A DNA stretch of 64,000 nt from Clostridium tertium (GTDB lineage: Bacteria; Bacillota; Clostridia; Clostridiales; Clostridiaceae). This document shows, one piece after another, positions 34,566-42,699 of the stretch. The translations under genes were made by a program, and so were the position numbers. Under the pieces are notes generated by a model, which ran no database searches, was not told the DNA's origin, and worked only from the letters and a program-made list of their open reading frames with translations. The stretch spans positions 47,307 through 111,306 of the forward strand of contig NZ_JAGGJY010000014.1 of assembly GCF_017873245.1 (NCBI RefSeq), read 5' to 3'. Position 1 is the first letter of the stretch. Each line of letters opens with the position of its first letter.

Positions 34566-36116
34566 ATGGACAAATTAAAAGAAGTTCTATATGGAGAAAT
34601 AGAAGAATTTAGAAAAGAAGGACATAAATTTTTAAATGGGGAATTAAATGTAATGCAATTCAAGCATGTATCTGGAGGATTTGGTGTATATGCTCATAGA
34701 GGTGGTAAAGAATTCATGATAAGACTTAGGATTCCTTCAGGTATAACTAATATTGATGAAATGTATAAGGTTTATGATTTTGCAAAAAGATATGGATTGG
34801 ATAAAATACATTTAACAACACGTCAAGCAATACAACTACATGGTCTAAGTATTGATGAAGTTTGTGATTTAATGAAGGAAGCTTTAGATAATGATATATA
34901 TACTAGAGGTGCAGGAGGAAATTATCCAAGAAATGTTGCTATGTCACCGCTATCTGGGGTTGATCCAAAAGAAGAGTTCGATGTAACTCCTTATGCAAAA
35001 GCTGTAGGGAATTATTTTTTAGAAAGAATTTATACTTATAAGCTTCCTAGAAAACTTAAAGTTTCATTTTCGAATAGTGAATATGATTCAGCACATTGTA
35101 CTGTTCAAGATTTAGGTTTTGTTGCAGTTAATAAAGATGGAGAGAAGTATTTTCAAATATATTTAGGTGGAGGCTTAGGACAAAATCCTAGAAAAGCAGT
35201 TAAATATTATGATTTAATTGAAGCAAAAGATGTACTTTATTATGTAGAAGCAATGGTAAGCTTATTTAAGGCTGAAGGAAATTATGAAAATAGAAATAAA
35301 GCACGTGTTAGATATATTTTAGAAAGAATGGGCGAGAAAGATTTCTTAGAATGTTATAAAAAACATATAGAAGAAGTTATAGAAAAAGGTAATTTAGAAA
35401 TACAAGTTGAAGATAAAATTTGTAATAAAAAAGGAATAGAAGTAGAAATTAATAATCCAAGAATTATTGACCAAAAACAAACAGGATTATATAGTGTTTA
35501 TCTTCATCCGATTGGAGGGCAATTACTTGCTAATGATTTAAAAGCAATTCTAGATACAATTAAAAATTTTGAAGATATAGAAATTAGATTAGCTATGACA
35601 GAAGGAGTTTATTTTAGAAACTTAAATGGTAATGAAGCTAGAGAACTATTAGAATTAACTGAAAATATGGGGGCAACAACTAATTTCGAGCAAAGTGTAT
35701 CTTGTATAGGAGTACCAACATGTCAAGTGGGAATATGTAATAGTCAAGGAACGTTAAACTCAATTATGGATTATTTTAAAGATAAAGAATATAAATCAGA
35801 TGTATTACCAAGAGTCTATATTTCAGGGTGTGGAAATTCTTGTGGGGTTCATCAAATTGGATCTATAGGATTTACTGGTAAGAAGAAGAGAGTAGGAGAA
35901 AAAATTGAGGAATGCTTCACTATGTTTGCTGGTGGATCATTTGGTGTAGGAAAAACAAATTTAGGCAATTCTTATGGAGATATTCCAGGCAATAAGATTC
36001 CAGAATTTTTATATGAACTTTCTAAAGCTATAGAAGTTAGTGATTTAAAATTTGAAGAATATCTAGAAGAAAAAGAAGAAAGCTTTAAAGAAATAGTAAA
36101 TAAATACGCTGTATAA
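34566..36116 (+). CDS. Nitrite/sulfite reductase-type siroheme 4Fe-4S protein
   Basis: A 516-residue protein with two NIR_SIR ferredoxin-like half-domains and a siroheme/4Fe-4S site. The cluster cysteines are C380-x5-C386 (CIGVPTC) and C422-x3-C426 (CGNSC), the classic pattern of assimilatory sulfite and nitrite reductases. TTRQAIQLHGL near residue 85 and GAGGNYPRNVAMSPLSG near 118 are substrate/siroheme-side motifs. It catalyses six-electron reduction of sulfite or nitrite; which one cannot be decided here. No siroheme synthesis or electron-donor gene is adjacent. SD AAGAGGTGG, ATG 34566. Monocistronic, between dnaJ and tpx. Confidence 0.85.
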   Translation: MDKLKEVLYGEIEEFRKEGHKFLNGELNVMQFKHVSGGFGVYAHRGGKEFMIRLRIPSGITNIDEMYKVYDFAKRYGLDKIHLTTRQAIQLHGLSIDEVCDLMKEALDNDIYTRGAGGNYPRNVAMSPLSGVDPKEEFDVTPYAKAVGNYFLERIYTYKLPRKLKVSFSNSEYDSAHCTVQDLGFVAVNKDGEKYFQIYLGGGLGQNPRKAVKYYDLIEAKDVLYYVEAMVSLFKAEGNYENRNKARVRYILERMGEKDFLECYKKHIEEVIEKGNLEIQVEDKICNKKGIEVEINNPRIIDQKQTGLYSVYLHPIGGQLLANDLKAILDTIKNFEDIEIRLAMTEGVYFRNLNGNEARELLELTENMGATTNFEQSVSCIGVPTCQVGICNSQGTLNSIMDYFKDKEYKSDVLPRVYISGCGNSCGVHQIGSIGFTGKKKRVGEKIEECFTMFAGGSFGVGKTNLGNSYGDIPGNKIPEFLYELSKAIEVSDLKFEEYLEEKEESFKEIVNKYAV

Positions 36117-36267
36117 AAATTTAATTAATTGCCTTCCACTTACAGCAGAAAATTATAACGATAAAAAGTATTTACAAATAATAATTATCAAGTATAATTG
36201 AAATATATAATTTTATGAGATTTTGGAAAAGATAGAATAGAAATCTTAAAGTAAGGAGAAGGGTAAA

Positions 36268-36765
36268 ATGAAACAAGTAAAATTTCAAGGATCACCAATA
36301 ACATTAGAAGGAAACACATTAAGTGTTGGAGATAAGTTGTCGGATTTTTCAGTTACAACAAATGATTTAGGAGAATTTACTCTTAAAGATACAAATGGTG
36401 TTAGGGTATTTTTAACAGTACCTTCAATAGATACACCAGTTTGTGATATGGAAGTAAAAAGATTTAATAAAGAAGTAGATAGTTTAGATGGAGTAACATG
36501 TTATACTATTTCAATGGATTTACCATTTGCACAAGCTAGATGGTGTGGATCAGAAGGAGTAGAAAAAGTTAAGACTTTATCAGACTACAAAGATAGAAGT
36601 TTTGCTAAGGCTACTGGAACTTATGCAAAAGAATTAGGTTTATTAACAAGAGCATCATTTGTTGTAGATTCAAATGGAGTTGTAACTTTTGTTGAGTATC
36701 TTGATGAAATAACAAGTGAACCAAGTTATGATAAAGTTTTAGAAGCAGCTAAATCAGCAAAATAA
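36268..36765 (+). CDS. tpx: Thiol peroxidase (Tpx, atypical 2-Cys peroxiredoxin)
   Basis: A 165-residue peroxiredoxin. The peroxidatic Cys59 lies in PSIDTPVCDMEV and the resolving Cys93 in ARWCGSEG, the spacing of the Tpx subfamily. It reduces H2O2 and alkyl peroxides using thioredoxin. SD AAGGAGAAGG, ATG 36268, with a strong terminator at 36777. It stands next to a siroheme reductase but has its own transcription unit. The identification is secure. Confidence 0.95.
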   Translation: MKQVKFQGSPITLEGNTLSVGDKLSDFSVTTNDLGEFTLKDTNGVRVFLTVPSIDTPVCDMEVKRFNKEVDSLDGVTCYTISMDLPFAQARWCGSEGVEKVKTLSDYKDRSFAKATGTYAKELGLLTRASFVVDSNGVVTFVEYLDEITSEPSYDKVLEAAKSAK

Positions 36766-36776
36766 TATATGTTAAA

Positions 36777-36820
36777 AATTAAAAGTATTTGGGGCTTCCA
36801 AATACTTTTAATTTTTTTTA
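36777..36820 (+). terminator. Intrinsic terminator after tpx
   Basis: AATTAAAAGTATTTGG at 36777-36792 pairs exactly with the segment at 36798-36813, followed by TTTTTTT. Confidence 0.9.
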
Positions 36821-36925
36821 TTTATTTAAAAGGAATTAATTACTTTAGTTTTAAATATAGACAGAAAGTTAACATAAGTGTAAAATAATAAATTAGTCAA
36901 AGTATGTTTGAAAGGACTGATTTAA

Positions 36926-37867
36926 ATGCAAGGAACTTGGATAGAAGTTAGAGTTATAACTAAAAGTGAGGCACTAGAACCTGTTTCTGGAATATTTTAT
37001 GGATTAGATTGTAAAGGAGTTGCAATTGAAGATCCGAATGATATATTAGAAAGAGAACAAGGACCATTAACTTGGGATTTTGCAGATATTAATGTATTAG
37101 AGCATAAGGGGAAGGTTGCAGTTGTTAAAGCTTATTTCTCAGAAGAAGATAATATAGATGAGATATTAGAGTATATAAATGAAAAGATGAATGAACTTAA
37201 AGAGCTTGGAATTGACACAGGAGTAGCTAAAGTAGAAAGTGAAAAAATGTTTGAAGAAGACTGGGCTAATAACTGGAAAAAGTATTATAAACCAACGAAG
37301 ATTGGAGAAAAAATAGTTGTAAAGCCTATATGGGAAGAATATGATGCACAGGGGGAAGAGTTAGTAGTAGAGCTTGATCCTGGTATGGCTTTTGGAACAG
37401 GTACACATGAAACAACAAGAATGTGTATTCAATCCTTAGAAAAGTATGTAAAGGAAGATAGTACTGTTTTTGACGTTGGATGTGGCTCAGGAATTCTTGC
37501 TATAGCAGCAGCAAAGCTTGGTTCTAAAATGGCTGTTGGAGTTGATTTAGATCCAGTTGCAGTTGAATCTGCTAAAGAAAATGTTGGATATAATAATTTG
37601 GAAAATATACAAATATTATATGGTAATTTAGTAGAAGTAATTGATGGAAAAGCAGATATAGTTGTTGCTAACATAATTGCAGAAGTTATATGTATTTTAA
37701 CGGAAGACGTAAAAAGAGTCTTAAAGGATAATGGATACTTTATTACTTCAGGAATAATACATGATAGAGTAGATATGGTTACTAAAAAACTTGAAGAAAC
37801 TGGATTTGAAGTAATAGAAATAAATAAAGATGGGGAATGGAACTGTATAGTTGCCAAAGTAAAATAG
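36926..37867 (+). CDS. prmA: Ribosomal protein L11 methyltransferase
   Basis: A 313-residue class I SAM methyltransferase that methylates uL11. The N-terminal substrate domain includes [15 protein letters not shown] near residue 110; the SAM motif is [19 protein letters not shown] near 181 and the catalytic-region motif [10 protein letters not shown] near 247. The SD AAAGGAC is weak but present. It begins the prmA-rsmE-mtaB operon, with 18 nt and 2 nt gaps, the usual order downstream of dnaJ in Firmicutes. Confidence 0.94.
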   Translation: MQGTWIEVRVITKSEALEPVSGIFYGLDCKGVAIEDPNDILEREQGPLTWDFADINVLEHKGKVAVVKAYFSEEDNIDEILEYINEKMNELKELGIDTGVAKVESEKMFEEDWANNWKKYYKPTKIGEKIVVKPIWEEYDAQGEELVVELDPGMAFGTGTHETTRMCIQSLEKYVKEDSTVFDVGCGSGILAIAAAKLGSKMAVGVDLDPVAVESAKENVGYNNLENIQILYGNLVEVIDGKADIVVANIIAEVICILTEDVKRVLKDNGYFITSGIIHDRVDMVTKKLEETGFEVIEINKDGEWNCIVAKVK

Positions 37868-37885
37868 TTTTAAGGAGAATGAACA

Positions 37886-38638
37886 ATGCATAAATTTTTT
37901 ACTCCTAAAGAAAATTTTATAGATAATGAAGCTAAAATCTTAGGTGATGATGTAAAACATTTATATAAAGTACTAAGGCTAAATGAAGGGGATAAAATAG
38001 TCTTAAATAATTGTGATGGTGAAGAATTTTTAGCTTCTATTTCAACAATAACTAAGCAAGAAGTTATTGTTGAAATAGAAGAAAAGCTTCAAATAAACAA
38101 TGAAAGTAGTGTAAAAATATATTTGTTTCAAGGTTTGCCCAAGGCACAAAAGATGGATTTAATAGTTCAAAAGGGGACAGAACTTGGAATTACTGAATTT
38201 ATACCAACTTTAACAGATAGAGTTGATATAAAATTAAAAGGTGATTTTAAGAAATTAGATAGGCTTAATAGAATAGCGCTAGAAGCAGCTAAACAAAGTA
38301 AAAGAAGTATAATACCAAATGTTGTGGATCCAATAAGCTTTGATGAAGCTTTAGATAAAATGAATAATTTAGACATTGTTATAGTTCCATACGAAAATGC
38401 TGAAAACTTTGGAATTAAGACTTTATTTAATCATACTGATTTGGATAGAACTAAAATAAAAACTGTTGGAATACTAGTTGGTCCTGAAGGCGGATTTGAA
38501 GAAGATGAAATAAATAGACTAAAAGAAAATGGTGCTTATATAGTAACTTTAGGAAGTAGAATCCTTAGAACAGAGACAGCAGGTTTTGTAGCTACTTCTT
38601 TAGTTCAATATGAGCTAGGAGATTTAGGAGGAAATTAA
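37886..38638 (+). CDS. rsmE: 16S rRNA (uracil1498-N3)-methyltransferase RsmE
   Basis: A 250-residue SPOUT-family methyltransferase. An N-terminal PUA-like domain (HKFFTPKENF ... HLYKVLRLNEGD) is followed by the knotted SAM-binding domain with LFQGLPKAQKMDLIVQKGTELG near residue 75, ILVGPEGGFEEDEI near 196 and LGSRILRTETAG near 224. It methylates U1498 of 16S rRNA. SD TAAGGAG, ATG 37886. It ends 2 nt before mtaB, so translation is likely coupled. Confidence 0.95.
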   Translation: MHKFFTPKENFIDNEAKILGDDVKHLYKVLRLNEGDKIVLNNCDGEEFLASISTITKQEVIVEIEEKLQINNESSVKIYLFQGLPKAQKMDLIVQKGTELGITEFIPTLTDRVDIKLKGDFKKLDRLNRIALEAAKQSKRSIIPNVVDPISFDEALDKMNNLDIVIVPYENAENFGIKTLFNHTDLDRTKIKTVGILVGPEGGFEEDEINRLKENGAYIVTLGSRILRTETAGFVATSLVQYELGDLGGN

Positions 38639-38640
38639 TA

Positions 38641-39945
38641 ATGAAAGTTGCATTTTCTACATTGGGATGTAGAGTTAACGTATATGAATCAGAAGCAATG
38701 GCCGAAAAGTTTATTAGAGAAGGCTATGAAGTTGTGGATGCAAGTGAAGCAGCTGATGTATATGTAATAAATACTTGTACTGTTACTAATATGGGTGATA
38801 AAAAATCAAGACAAATTATAAGTAGAGCAAGAAGATTAAATGAAAATGCTACAGTAGCAGTTGTAGGATGTTACTCACAAATTGCACCTAAGGAAGTTTC
38901 AGAAATACCGGGAGTAGATGTAGTTCTTGGAACAAGAAACAAAGGTGATGTTGTTTATTATGTAAATAAAGCTAGAGACGAAGGAAAGTCACAAGTTCAT
39001 GTTGAAGGTGTACTTAAAAATAAGAAGTTTGAAGAATTAAATATAGAAGAATATCAAGATAAAACTAGAGCATTTTTAAAAATACAAGATGGATGTAATA
39101 GATTTTGCACATATTGTATAATTCCATATTCAAGAGGCTCAGTATGTTCAAAAGATCCTAAAAAGGTATTAGAAGAAGTTAATAAATTGGCAGAGCATGG
39201 ATTTAAAGAAATAATTTTATCGGGAATACATACAGCTTCTTATGGCTTAGATTTAGAAGGTAGTGTTAATTTAATAGACATAATAGAAGAAATAGAAAAA
39301 GTTGAGGGGATAGAAAGAATAAGGATAGGATCAATTGAACCTGCATTCTTTACGCCTGAAGTTATAGAAAAGATAAAGAAGTTTAAGAAGTTATGTCCAC
39401 ATTTCCATTTATCACTACAAAGTGGATGTGATGCTACACTTAAGAGAATGAATAGAAGATATACTGCAAAGGAATATGCTGATTCAGTAAATTTATTAAG
39501 AGAAACTATGCCGGATGTATCTATAACAACTGATGTCATAGTTGGTTTCCCAGGAGAAACAGAAGAGGAATTCAATGAAACATATGAATTTTTAAAAAAT
39601 ATTAAGCTTACTAAAACTCATGTATTTAAATATAGTCCAAGAAAAGGAACCAAAGCTGCAGATATGCAAGATCAACTTGATGGAAGCATAAAGGAAAAGA
39701 GAAGTAAGTTATTAATTGAATTAAGCAATAAAAATGAAAAAGAATTCATAGAAAAATTCATAGGAAAAGAAATGGATGCACTTATAGAAGCAGAAGTAAA
39801 AGGTAAAGATGGTATATATGAAGGATATACAAGAAATTATATAAAAGTTCAAGTACCATGTACATGTGCAGACGTTACTGGTAAAATAGTTGATATAGAA
39901 ATTACAGAAGCAGAAAATGAAATTGGAATAGCAAAACTTCTATAA
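38641..39945 (+). CDS. mtaB: tRNA t6A37 methylthiotransferase MtaB
   Basis: A 434-residue radical SAM methylthiotransferase. The N-terminal UPF0004 domain starts AFSTLGCRVNVYESEAMAEK with cluster cysteines in GCRVN, NTCTVTNMGD and VVGCYSQ. The radical SAM motif CNRFCTYCIIPYSRG lies near residue 152 and a C-terminal TRAM domain is present. It converts t6A to ms2t6A at position 37 of tRNAs reading ANN codons. SD TAGGAGG. It is the last gene of the operon before a repeat-rich gap. Confidence 0.95.
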   Translation: MKVAFSTLGCRVNVYESEAMAEKFIREGYEVVDASEAADVYVINTCTVTNMGDKKSRQIISRARRLNENATVAVVGCYSQIAPKEVSEIPGVDVVLGTRNKGDVVYYVNKARDEGKSQVHVEGVLKNKKFEELNIEEYQDKTRAFLKIQDGCNRFCTYCIIPYSRGSVCSKDPKKVLEEVNKLAEHGFKEIILSGIHTASYGLDLEGSVNLIDIIEEIEKVEGIERIRIGSIEPAFFTPEVIEKIKKFKKLCPHFHLSLQSGCDATLKRMNRRYTAKEYADSVNLLRETMPDVSITTDVIVGFPGETEEEFNETYEFLKNIKLTKTHVFKYSPRKGTKAADMQDQLDGSIKEKRSKLLIELSNKNEKEFIEKFIGKEMDALIEAEVKGKDGIYEGYTRNYIKVQVPCTCADVTGKIVDIEITEAENEIGIAKLL

Positions 39946-39946
39946 C

Positions 39947-40062
39947 AATTGGTAGTCGACAATGCATAGGTAAAAGTAGTTGTCGAATAATTGAAAACAA
40001 TTCGGCTATGCTGAATTATCTCCAAAATTATAAATTATCAATTAACCATTATCAATTAAAGA
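39947..40062 (+). repeat. Intergenic repeat-like element with hairpins and short direct repeats
   Basis: This 116-nt gap holds CGACAA/TTGTCG arms, a CGAAT.AATTG/CAATTCG stem, a 7-bp hairpin ATTCGGC-TAT-GCTGAAT at 40009 and two direct copies of ATTATCAATTAA (40034 and 40048). The combination resembles small interspersed repeats seen between clostridial genes. Only one copy is visible in this window, so the class is not proven. Confidence 0.45.
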
Positions 40063-40076
40063 AACGGGGTGAATTT

Positions 40077-40418
40077 ATGGATTGTATTTTTTGTAAAATT
40101 GCAGAGGGTGAAATACCAAGTAAAAAGCTTTATGAAGATGAAAAGGTCATAGCTTTTCATGATATAAGCCCTGAAGCACCTATACATTTTTTAGTTATAC
40201 CTAAGAAACATATAAAAAGTGTGAATGAATTAAATGAAGAAAATGCAAATATTATTTCACATATTTTCTTAGTTATTAATAAACTAGTAAAGGAGCTAAA
40301 TATAGCTGAAACAGGATATAGAATTGTTAATAACTGTGGAAAAGATGGTGGGCAGACAGTTGATCATATGCATTTTCACGTGCTAGGACAAAGAGAATTA
40401 AAATGGCCACCAGGCTAA
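40077..40418 (+). CDS. HIT family nucleotide hydrolase
   Basis: A 113-residue histidine-triad protein. DCIFCKIAEGEIPSKKLYED is the typical start with CxxC, and the triad reads VDHMHFHVLG near residue 98. HIT proteins of this type hydrolyse AMP or nucleoside phosphoramidates. I choose ATG 40077 after the SD CGGGGTG; an upstream ATG at 40008 lies in the repeat-like gap. It is followed by the rpsU promoter. The exact substrate is unknown. Confidence 0.93.
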   Translation: MDCIFCKIAEGEIPSKKLYEDEKVIAFHDISPEAPIHFLVIPKKHIKSVNELNEENANIISHIFLVINKLVKELNIAETGYRIVNNCGKDGGQTVDHMHFHVLGQRELKWPPG

Positions 40419-40437
40419 AGAGTTTTTTATCTAAAGG

Positions 40438-40466
40438 TTGACTTTAAGATGTGCCTATTGTATAAT
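40438..40466 (+). promoter_or_regulatory. Strong sigma-A promoter of rpsU
   Basis: TTGACT at 40438-40443, 17-nt spacer, TATAAT at 40461-40466. Confidence 0.85.
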
Positions 40467-40488
40467 ATAGCGTGTGTTATTAAGCCCG

Positions 40489-40518
40489 TAGCTGAGTTAA
40501 ATTAATTAATTTGAGCTA
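40489..40518 (+). promoter_or_regulatory. Hairpin in the rpsU leader just before the SD
   Basis: TAGCT at 40489-40493 pairs with AGCTA at 40514-40518, and AAATT at 40499-40503 with AATTT at 40508-40512, with an internal loop. The SD GGAGGGAGGG follows directly at 40521. It may influence S21 translation. Confidence 0.45.
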
Positions 40519-40537
40519 GCGGAGGGAGGGATAATAG

Positions 40538-40714
40538 ATGTCAGAAATAAAAGTTGGAGAAAATGAAACACTTGAAAGTGCATTAAGAAGATTCAAGAGA
40601 AAATGCGCTAGAGCTGGAGTTCTTTCAGAAGTTAGGAAGAGAGAACACTATGAAAAGCCAAGCGTGAAGAGAAAGAAAAAATCAGAAGCTGCTAGAAAGA
40701 GAAAATTCAAGTAG
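40538..40714 (+). CDS. rpsU: 30S ribosomal protein S21
   Basis: This small gene encodes 58 residues: a start [20 protein letters not shown], then the basic block [21 protein letters not shown] and a Lys/Arg-rich tail ending ARKRKFK. It is bS21, which binds near the anti-SD end of 16S rRNA. The SD GGAGGGAGGG is very strong and a near-consensus promoter lies upstream. In related clostridia yqeY usually follows; here a 540-nt stretch without an intact gene does. Confidence 0.97.
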   Translation: MSEIKVGENETLESALRRFKRKCARAGVLSEVRKREHYEKPSVKRKKKSEAARKRKFK

Positions 40715-41090
40715 AAACTATTTTGGTTTGAAATTTTAATAGAACTTAATTAAAAGTTATTATTGGAGTCTACAATTTATCCAATAAGTCTGGATGTATT
40801 GTTTATAATACACTAAGGTTGAGGACTATAGTTATATATTTTAGCAAAAATAAGTGTAAGAATTATTATACTTGAATTTAAGGGAATAAACAGGATTTAA
40901 TTAATTGGATATTCTAAAGAGGTAGATCTTGTTAGAGTACCTTCCTCAGCAGTTATAAAAGAAAAGATAGAATTATTAAAGGAACGGCTACACCATCGGT
41001 GTTAATAACATTTAAAAGATAGCTAAGTCTTAATTAGCTTAGTTATGACAAAATAAAGTCAATTTATAAGAAGAATATTAACTAATAAAT
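40715..41090 (+). other. 376-nt stretch without an intact gene between rpsU and its terminator
   Basis: There is no ORF of convincing length here. A short open frame at 40901-41011 reads SKEVDLVRVPSSAVIKEKI and then ELLKERLHHRC before TAA; it has no good start codon or SD and could be a gene remnant, but I do not recognise it. A small hairpin ACACC-ATC-GGTGT sits at 40989-41001. Position suggests a lost yqeY locus, though the residual peptide does not look like YqeY. Confidence 0.35.
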
Positions 41091-41129
41091 AAAGCAAAAG
41101 GAACTTATCTAGTTCCTTTTGCTTTTTTG
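41091..41129 (+). terminator. Strong terminator ending the rpsU transcript
   Basis: A perfect 15-bp stem (AAAGCAAAAGGAACT at 41091-41105 with its complement at 41111-41125) and T-tract. Confidence 0.92.
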
Positions 41130-41194
41130 TTATATTGAAATAAATTTTATAAGGCATTGAAACTGTTAACTTTATAAACTCAAATAAATTATAA

Positions 41195-41224
41195 GTAATT
41201 TTCTATATATTTTTATCATAAAGT
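41195..41224 (+). promoter_or_regulatory. Probable sigma-E promoter of yqfC-yqfD
   Basis: GTAATTT at 41195-41201, 15 nt, CATAAAGT at 41217-41224. The -10 fits the sigma-E consensus CATAnAnT exactly; yqfC/yqfD belong to the mother-cell regulon in Bacillus. Confidence 0.5.
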
Positions 41225-41255
41225 ACTATTAGGAAAAATATAAGGAGAGAAGATT

Positions 41256-41534
41256 ATGCAAAGAAAAATAGAGAAGAGCAGAGAAATCATAGCAGAAACT
41301 TTTGATTTACCTAAAGATATAGTTTTAAATGTCCCTAAAATAACTATCATAGGAAATGATGAAATAACGATAGAAAATCATAAAGGAATAATATTATTTG
41401 AGAGAAATGTTATAAAAGTAAATACAAAAGTAAAGGCCATTAATATTGAAGGTGAGAATTTTGAGATACTTTATATTGGGGATTCTACAATAACAATTAG
41501 TGGAAAATTTAAATCTATATCATACGAGGTGTAA
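41256..41534 (+). CDS. yqfC: Sporulation protein YqfC (YabP-like)
   Basis: A 92-residue protein of the YabP/YqfC family, recognised by FDLPKDIVLNVPKITIIGND and ENHKGIILFERNVIKVNT. The fold is a small beta domain; its biochemical role is unknown, but it is conserved in endospore formers and in Bacillus is under sigma E. SD AAGGAGAG, ATG 41256. It ends 1 nt before the yqfD start, so the two are translationally coupled. Confidence 0.9.
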   Translation: MQRKIEKSREIIAETFDLPKDIVLNVPKITIIGNDEITIENHKGIILFERNVIKVNTKVKAINIEGENFEILYIGDSTITISGKFKSISYEV

Positions 41535-41535
41535 T

Positions 41536-42675
41536 ATGGCAACAGGAGTTTTTGATAGTGGAAAAGTAGTAGTTGAAGTTAACATATTAAAGCCAGAAAG
41601 ACTTTTAAACATATTGTGGAATGAAAATATAAATGTTATAAATGTTAAGAGAATAGATGTAGCAACGATTAGAGTAACAATTGATTATAATGATTATAAT
41701 GTTTTAATTGATGTTGTAAAAAGATTGAATGGTAAAAGTAAAGTCATAGGAAGTACCGGAATATTATTTTTTATAGGAAAACTAAAGAGTAAATTATTCT
41801 TAGCTATAGGAGGAGGGATATTTATTGCATTGTTATTATATTTTTCTACCTATGTGTGGAGTATAGAAATAACTACTAAAAAGAATGTTTCACCTTATGA
41901 GTTAAGACAACAATTATATGAAATAGGTATAAAGCCAGGGATAAGCAAAAATAAAATAGATGTTAAAGATGTAGAAAAGAAACTAGAGGATGTAAATTCG
42001 GATGTTTTATGGCTAAGAGCTAGAATAGAAGGCTCAACATTGAAGATATTTATAGAAGAGAAAGTGAATCCACCAGAAGTTAAAGAAGAAAAACAAGGAA
42101 ATTTAGTTGCAAAGATGGATGGGGAAGTAAGTAGAGTTTATGCTTTTTCAGGTAGATCAGCAGTTCATGTTGGAGATATGGTGAAGGCTGGTGATATTGT
42201 TATAGAAGGAATTAACGGTAAAGAGGAAGATCCATATGAAGTTGTACCAGAAGGTGTAGTTATGGCAAATACTTTTTATGAAAAGAGTATGACTACTAAA
42301 GTAGAAGGGACAGAACTAAAAAGAAGTGGAGAGAAAGATAGTGATATATACGTAGAAGTATTCGGAAAAAAAATTTATCTGAAAAAAGCTATAAAAGATT
42401 TTGAAGAGTATGATAAAATAGAAGAGAGTGGAAAAATTATAAAGAAGGCTAATTATTTTGAAAAGAGAGAATTTCCAGTTACATACACAAAAGAAGAGGC
42501 GATTGATAGTGCAGTAAATGAATTAGAGGAATCTCTTTATAATAATTTGACTAGAGAAGCTAAAGTAGTTGATAGAATAATAAGCACAAAGGATAGTTCG
42601 GATGGAAATATAATAGTAAATGTAGTATTTGTTGTAGAACAAAATATAGTAAATAATGAGCCGATAGATTATTAG
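41536..42675 (+). CDS. yqfD: Sporulation protein YqfD
   Basis: A 379-residue protein with an N-terminal cytoplasmic region (~1-85), one membrane segment (LFLAIGGGIFIALLLYFSTYVW, given in two parts: LFLAIGGGIF and IALLLYFSTYVW, ~92-113) and a large extracytoplasmic part with a POTRA/FtsQ-like start (VSPYELRQQLYEIGIKPG). It is required for efficient sporulation in Bacillus; the molecular role is not settled. ATG 41536 follows the SD GAGGTG. In many relatives phoH comes next; here pgpH follows directly after 24 nt. Confidence 0.9.
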   Translation: MATGVFDSGKVVVEVNILKPERLLNILWNENINVINVKRIDVATIRVTIDYNDYNVLIDVVKRLNGKSKVIGSTGILFFIGKLKSKLFLAIGGGIFIALLLYFSTYVWSIEITTKKNVSPYELRQQLYEIGIKPGISKNKIDVKDVEKKLEDVNSDVLWLRARIEGSTLKIFIEEKVNPPEVKEEKQGNLVAKMDGEVSRVYAFSGRSAVHVGDMVKAGDIVIEGINGKEEDPYEVVPEGVVMANTFYEKSMTTKVEGTELKRSGEKDSDIYVEVFGKKIYLKKAIKDFEEYDKIEESGKIIKKANYFEKREFPVTYTKEEAIDSAVNELEESLYNNLTREAKVVDRIISTKDSSDGNIIVNVVFVVEQNIVNNEPIDY

Positions 42676-42699
42676 AAAAACTATATGGATTAGAGGGTG

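Noticed and set aside
37429..37857. 142-codon minus-strand frame opposite prmA
   Set aside because: Low-complexity Ser/Thr/Ile composition and no RBS; prmA on the plus strand is certain.
40901..41011. Short frame after rpsU as an intact gene
   Set aside because: No ATG/GTG/TTG start with an SD, only about 36 codons, and no recognised family; reported only as a possible remnant.
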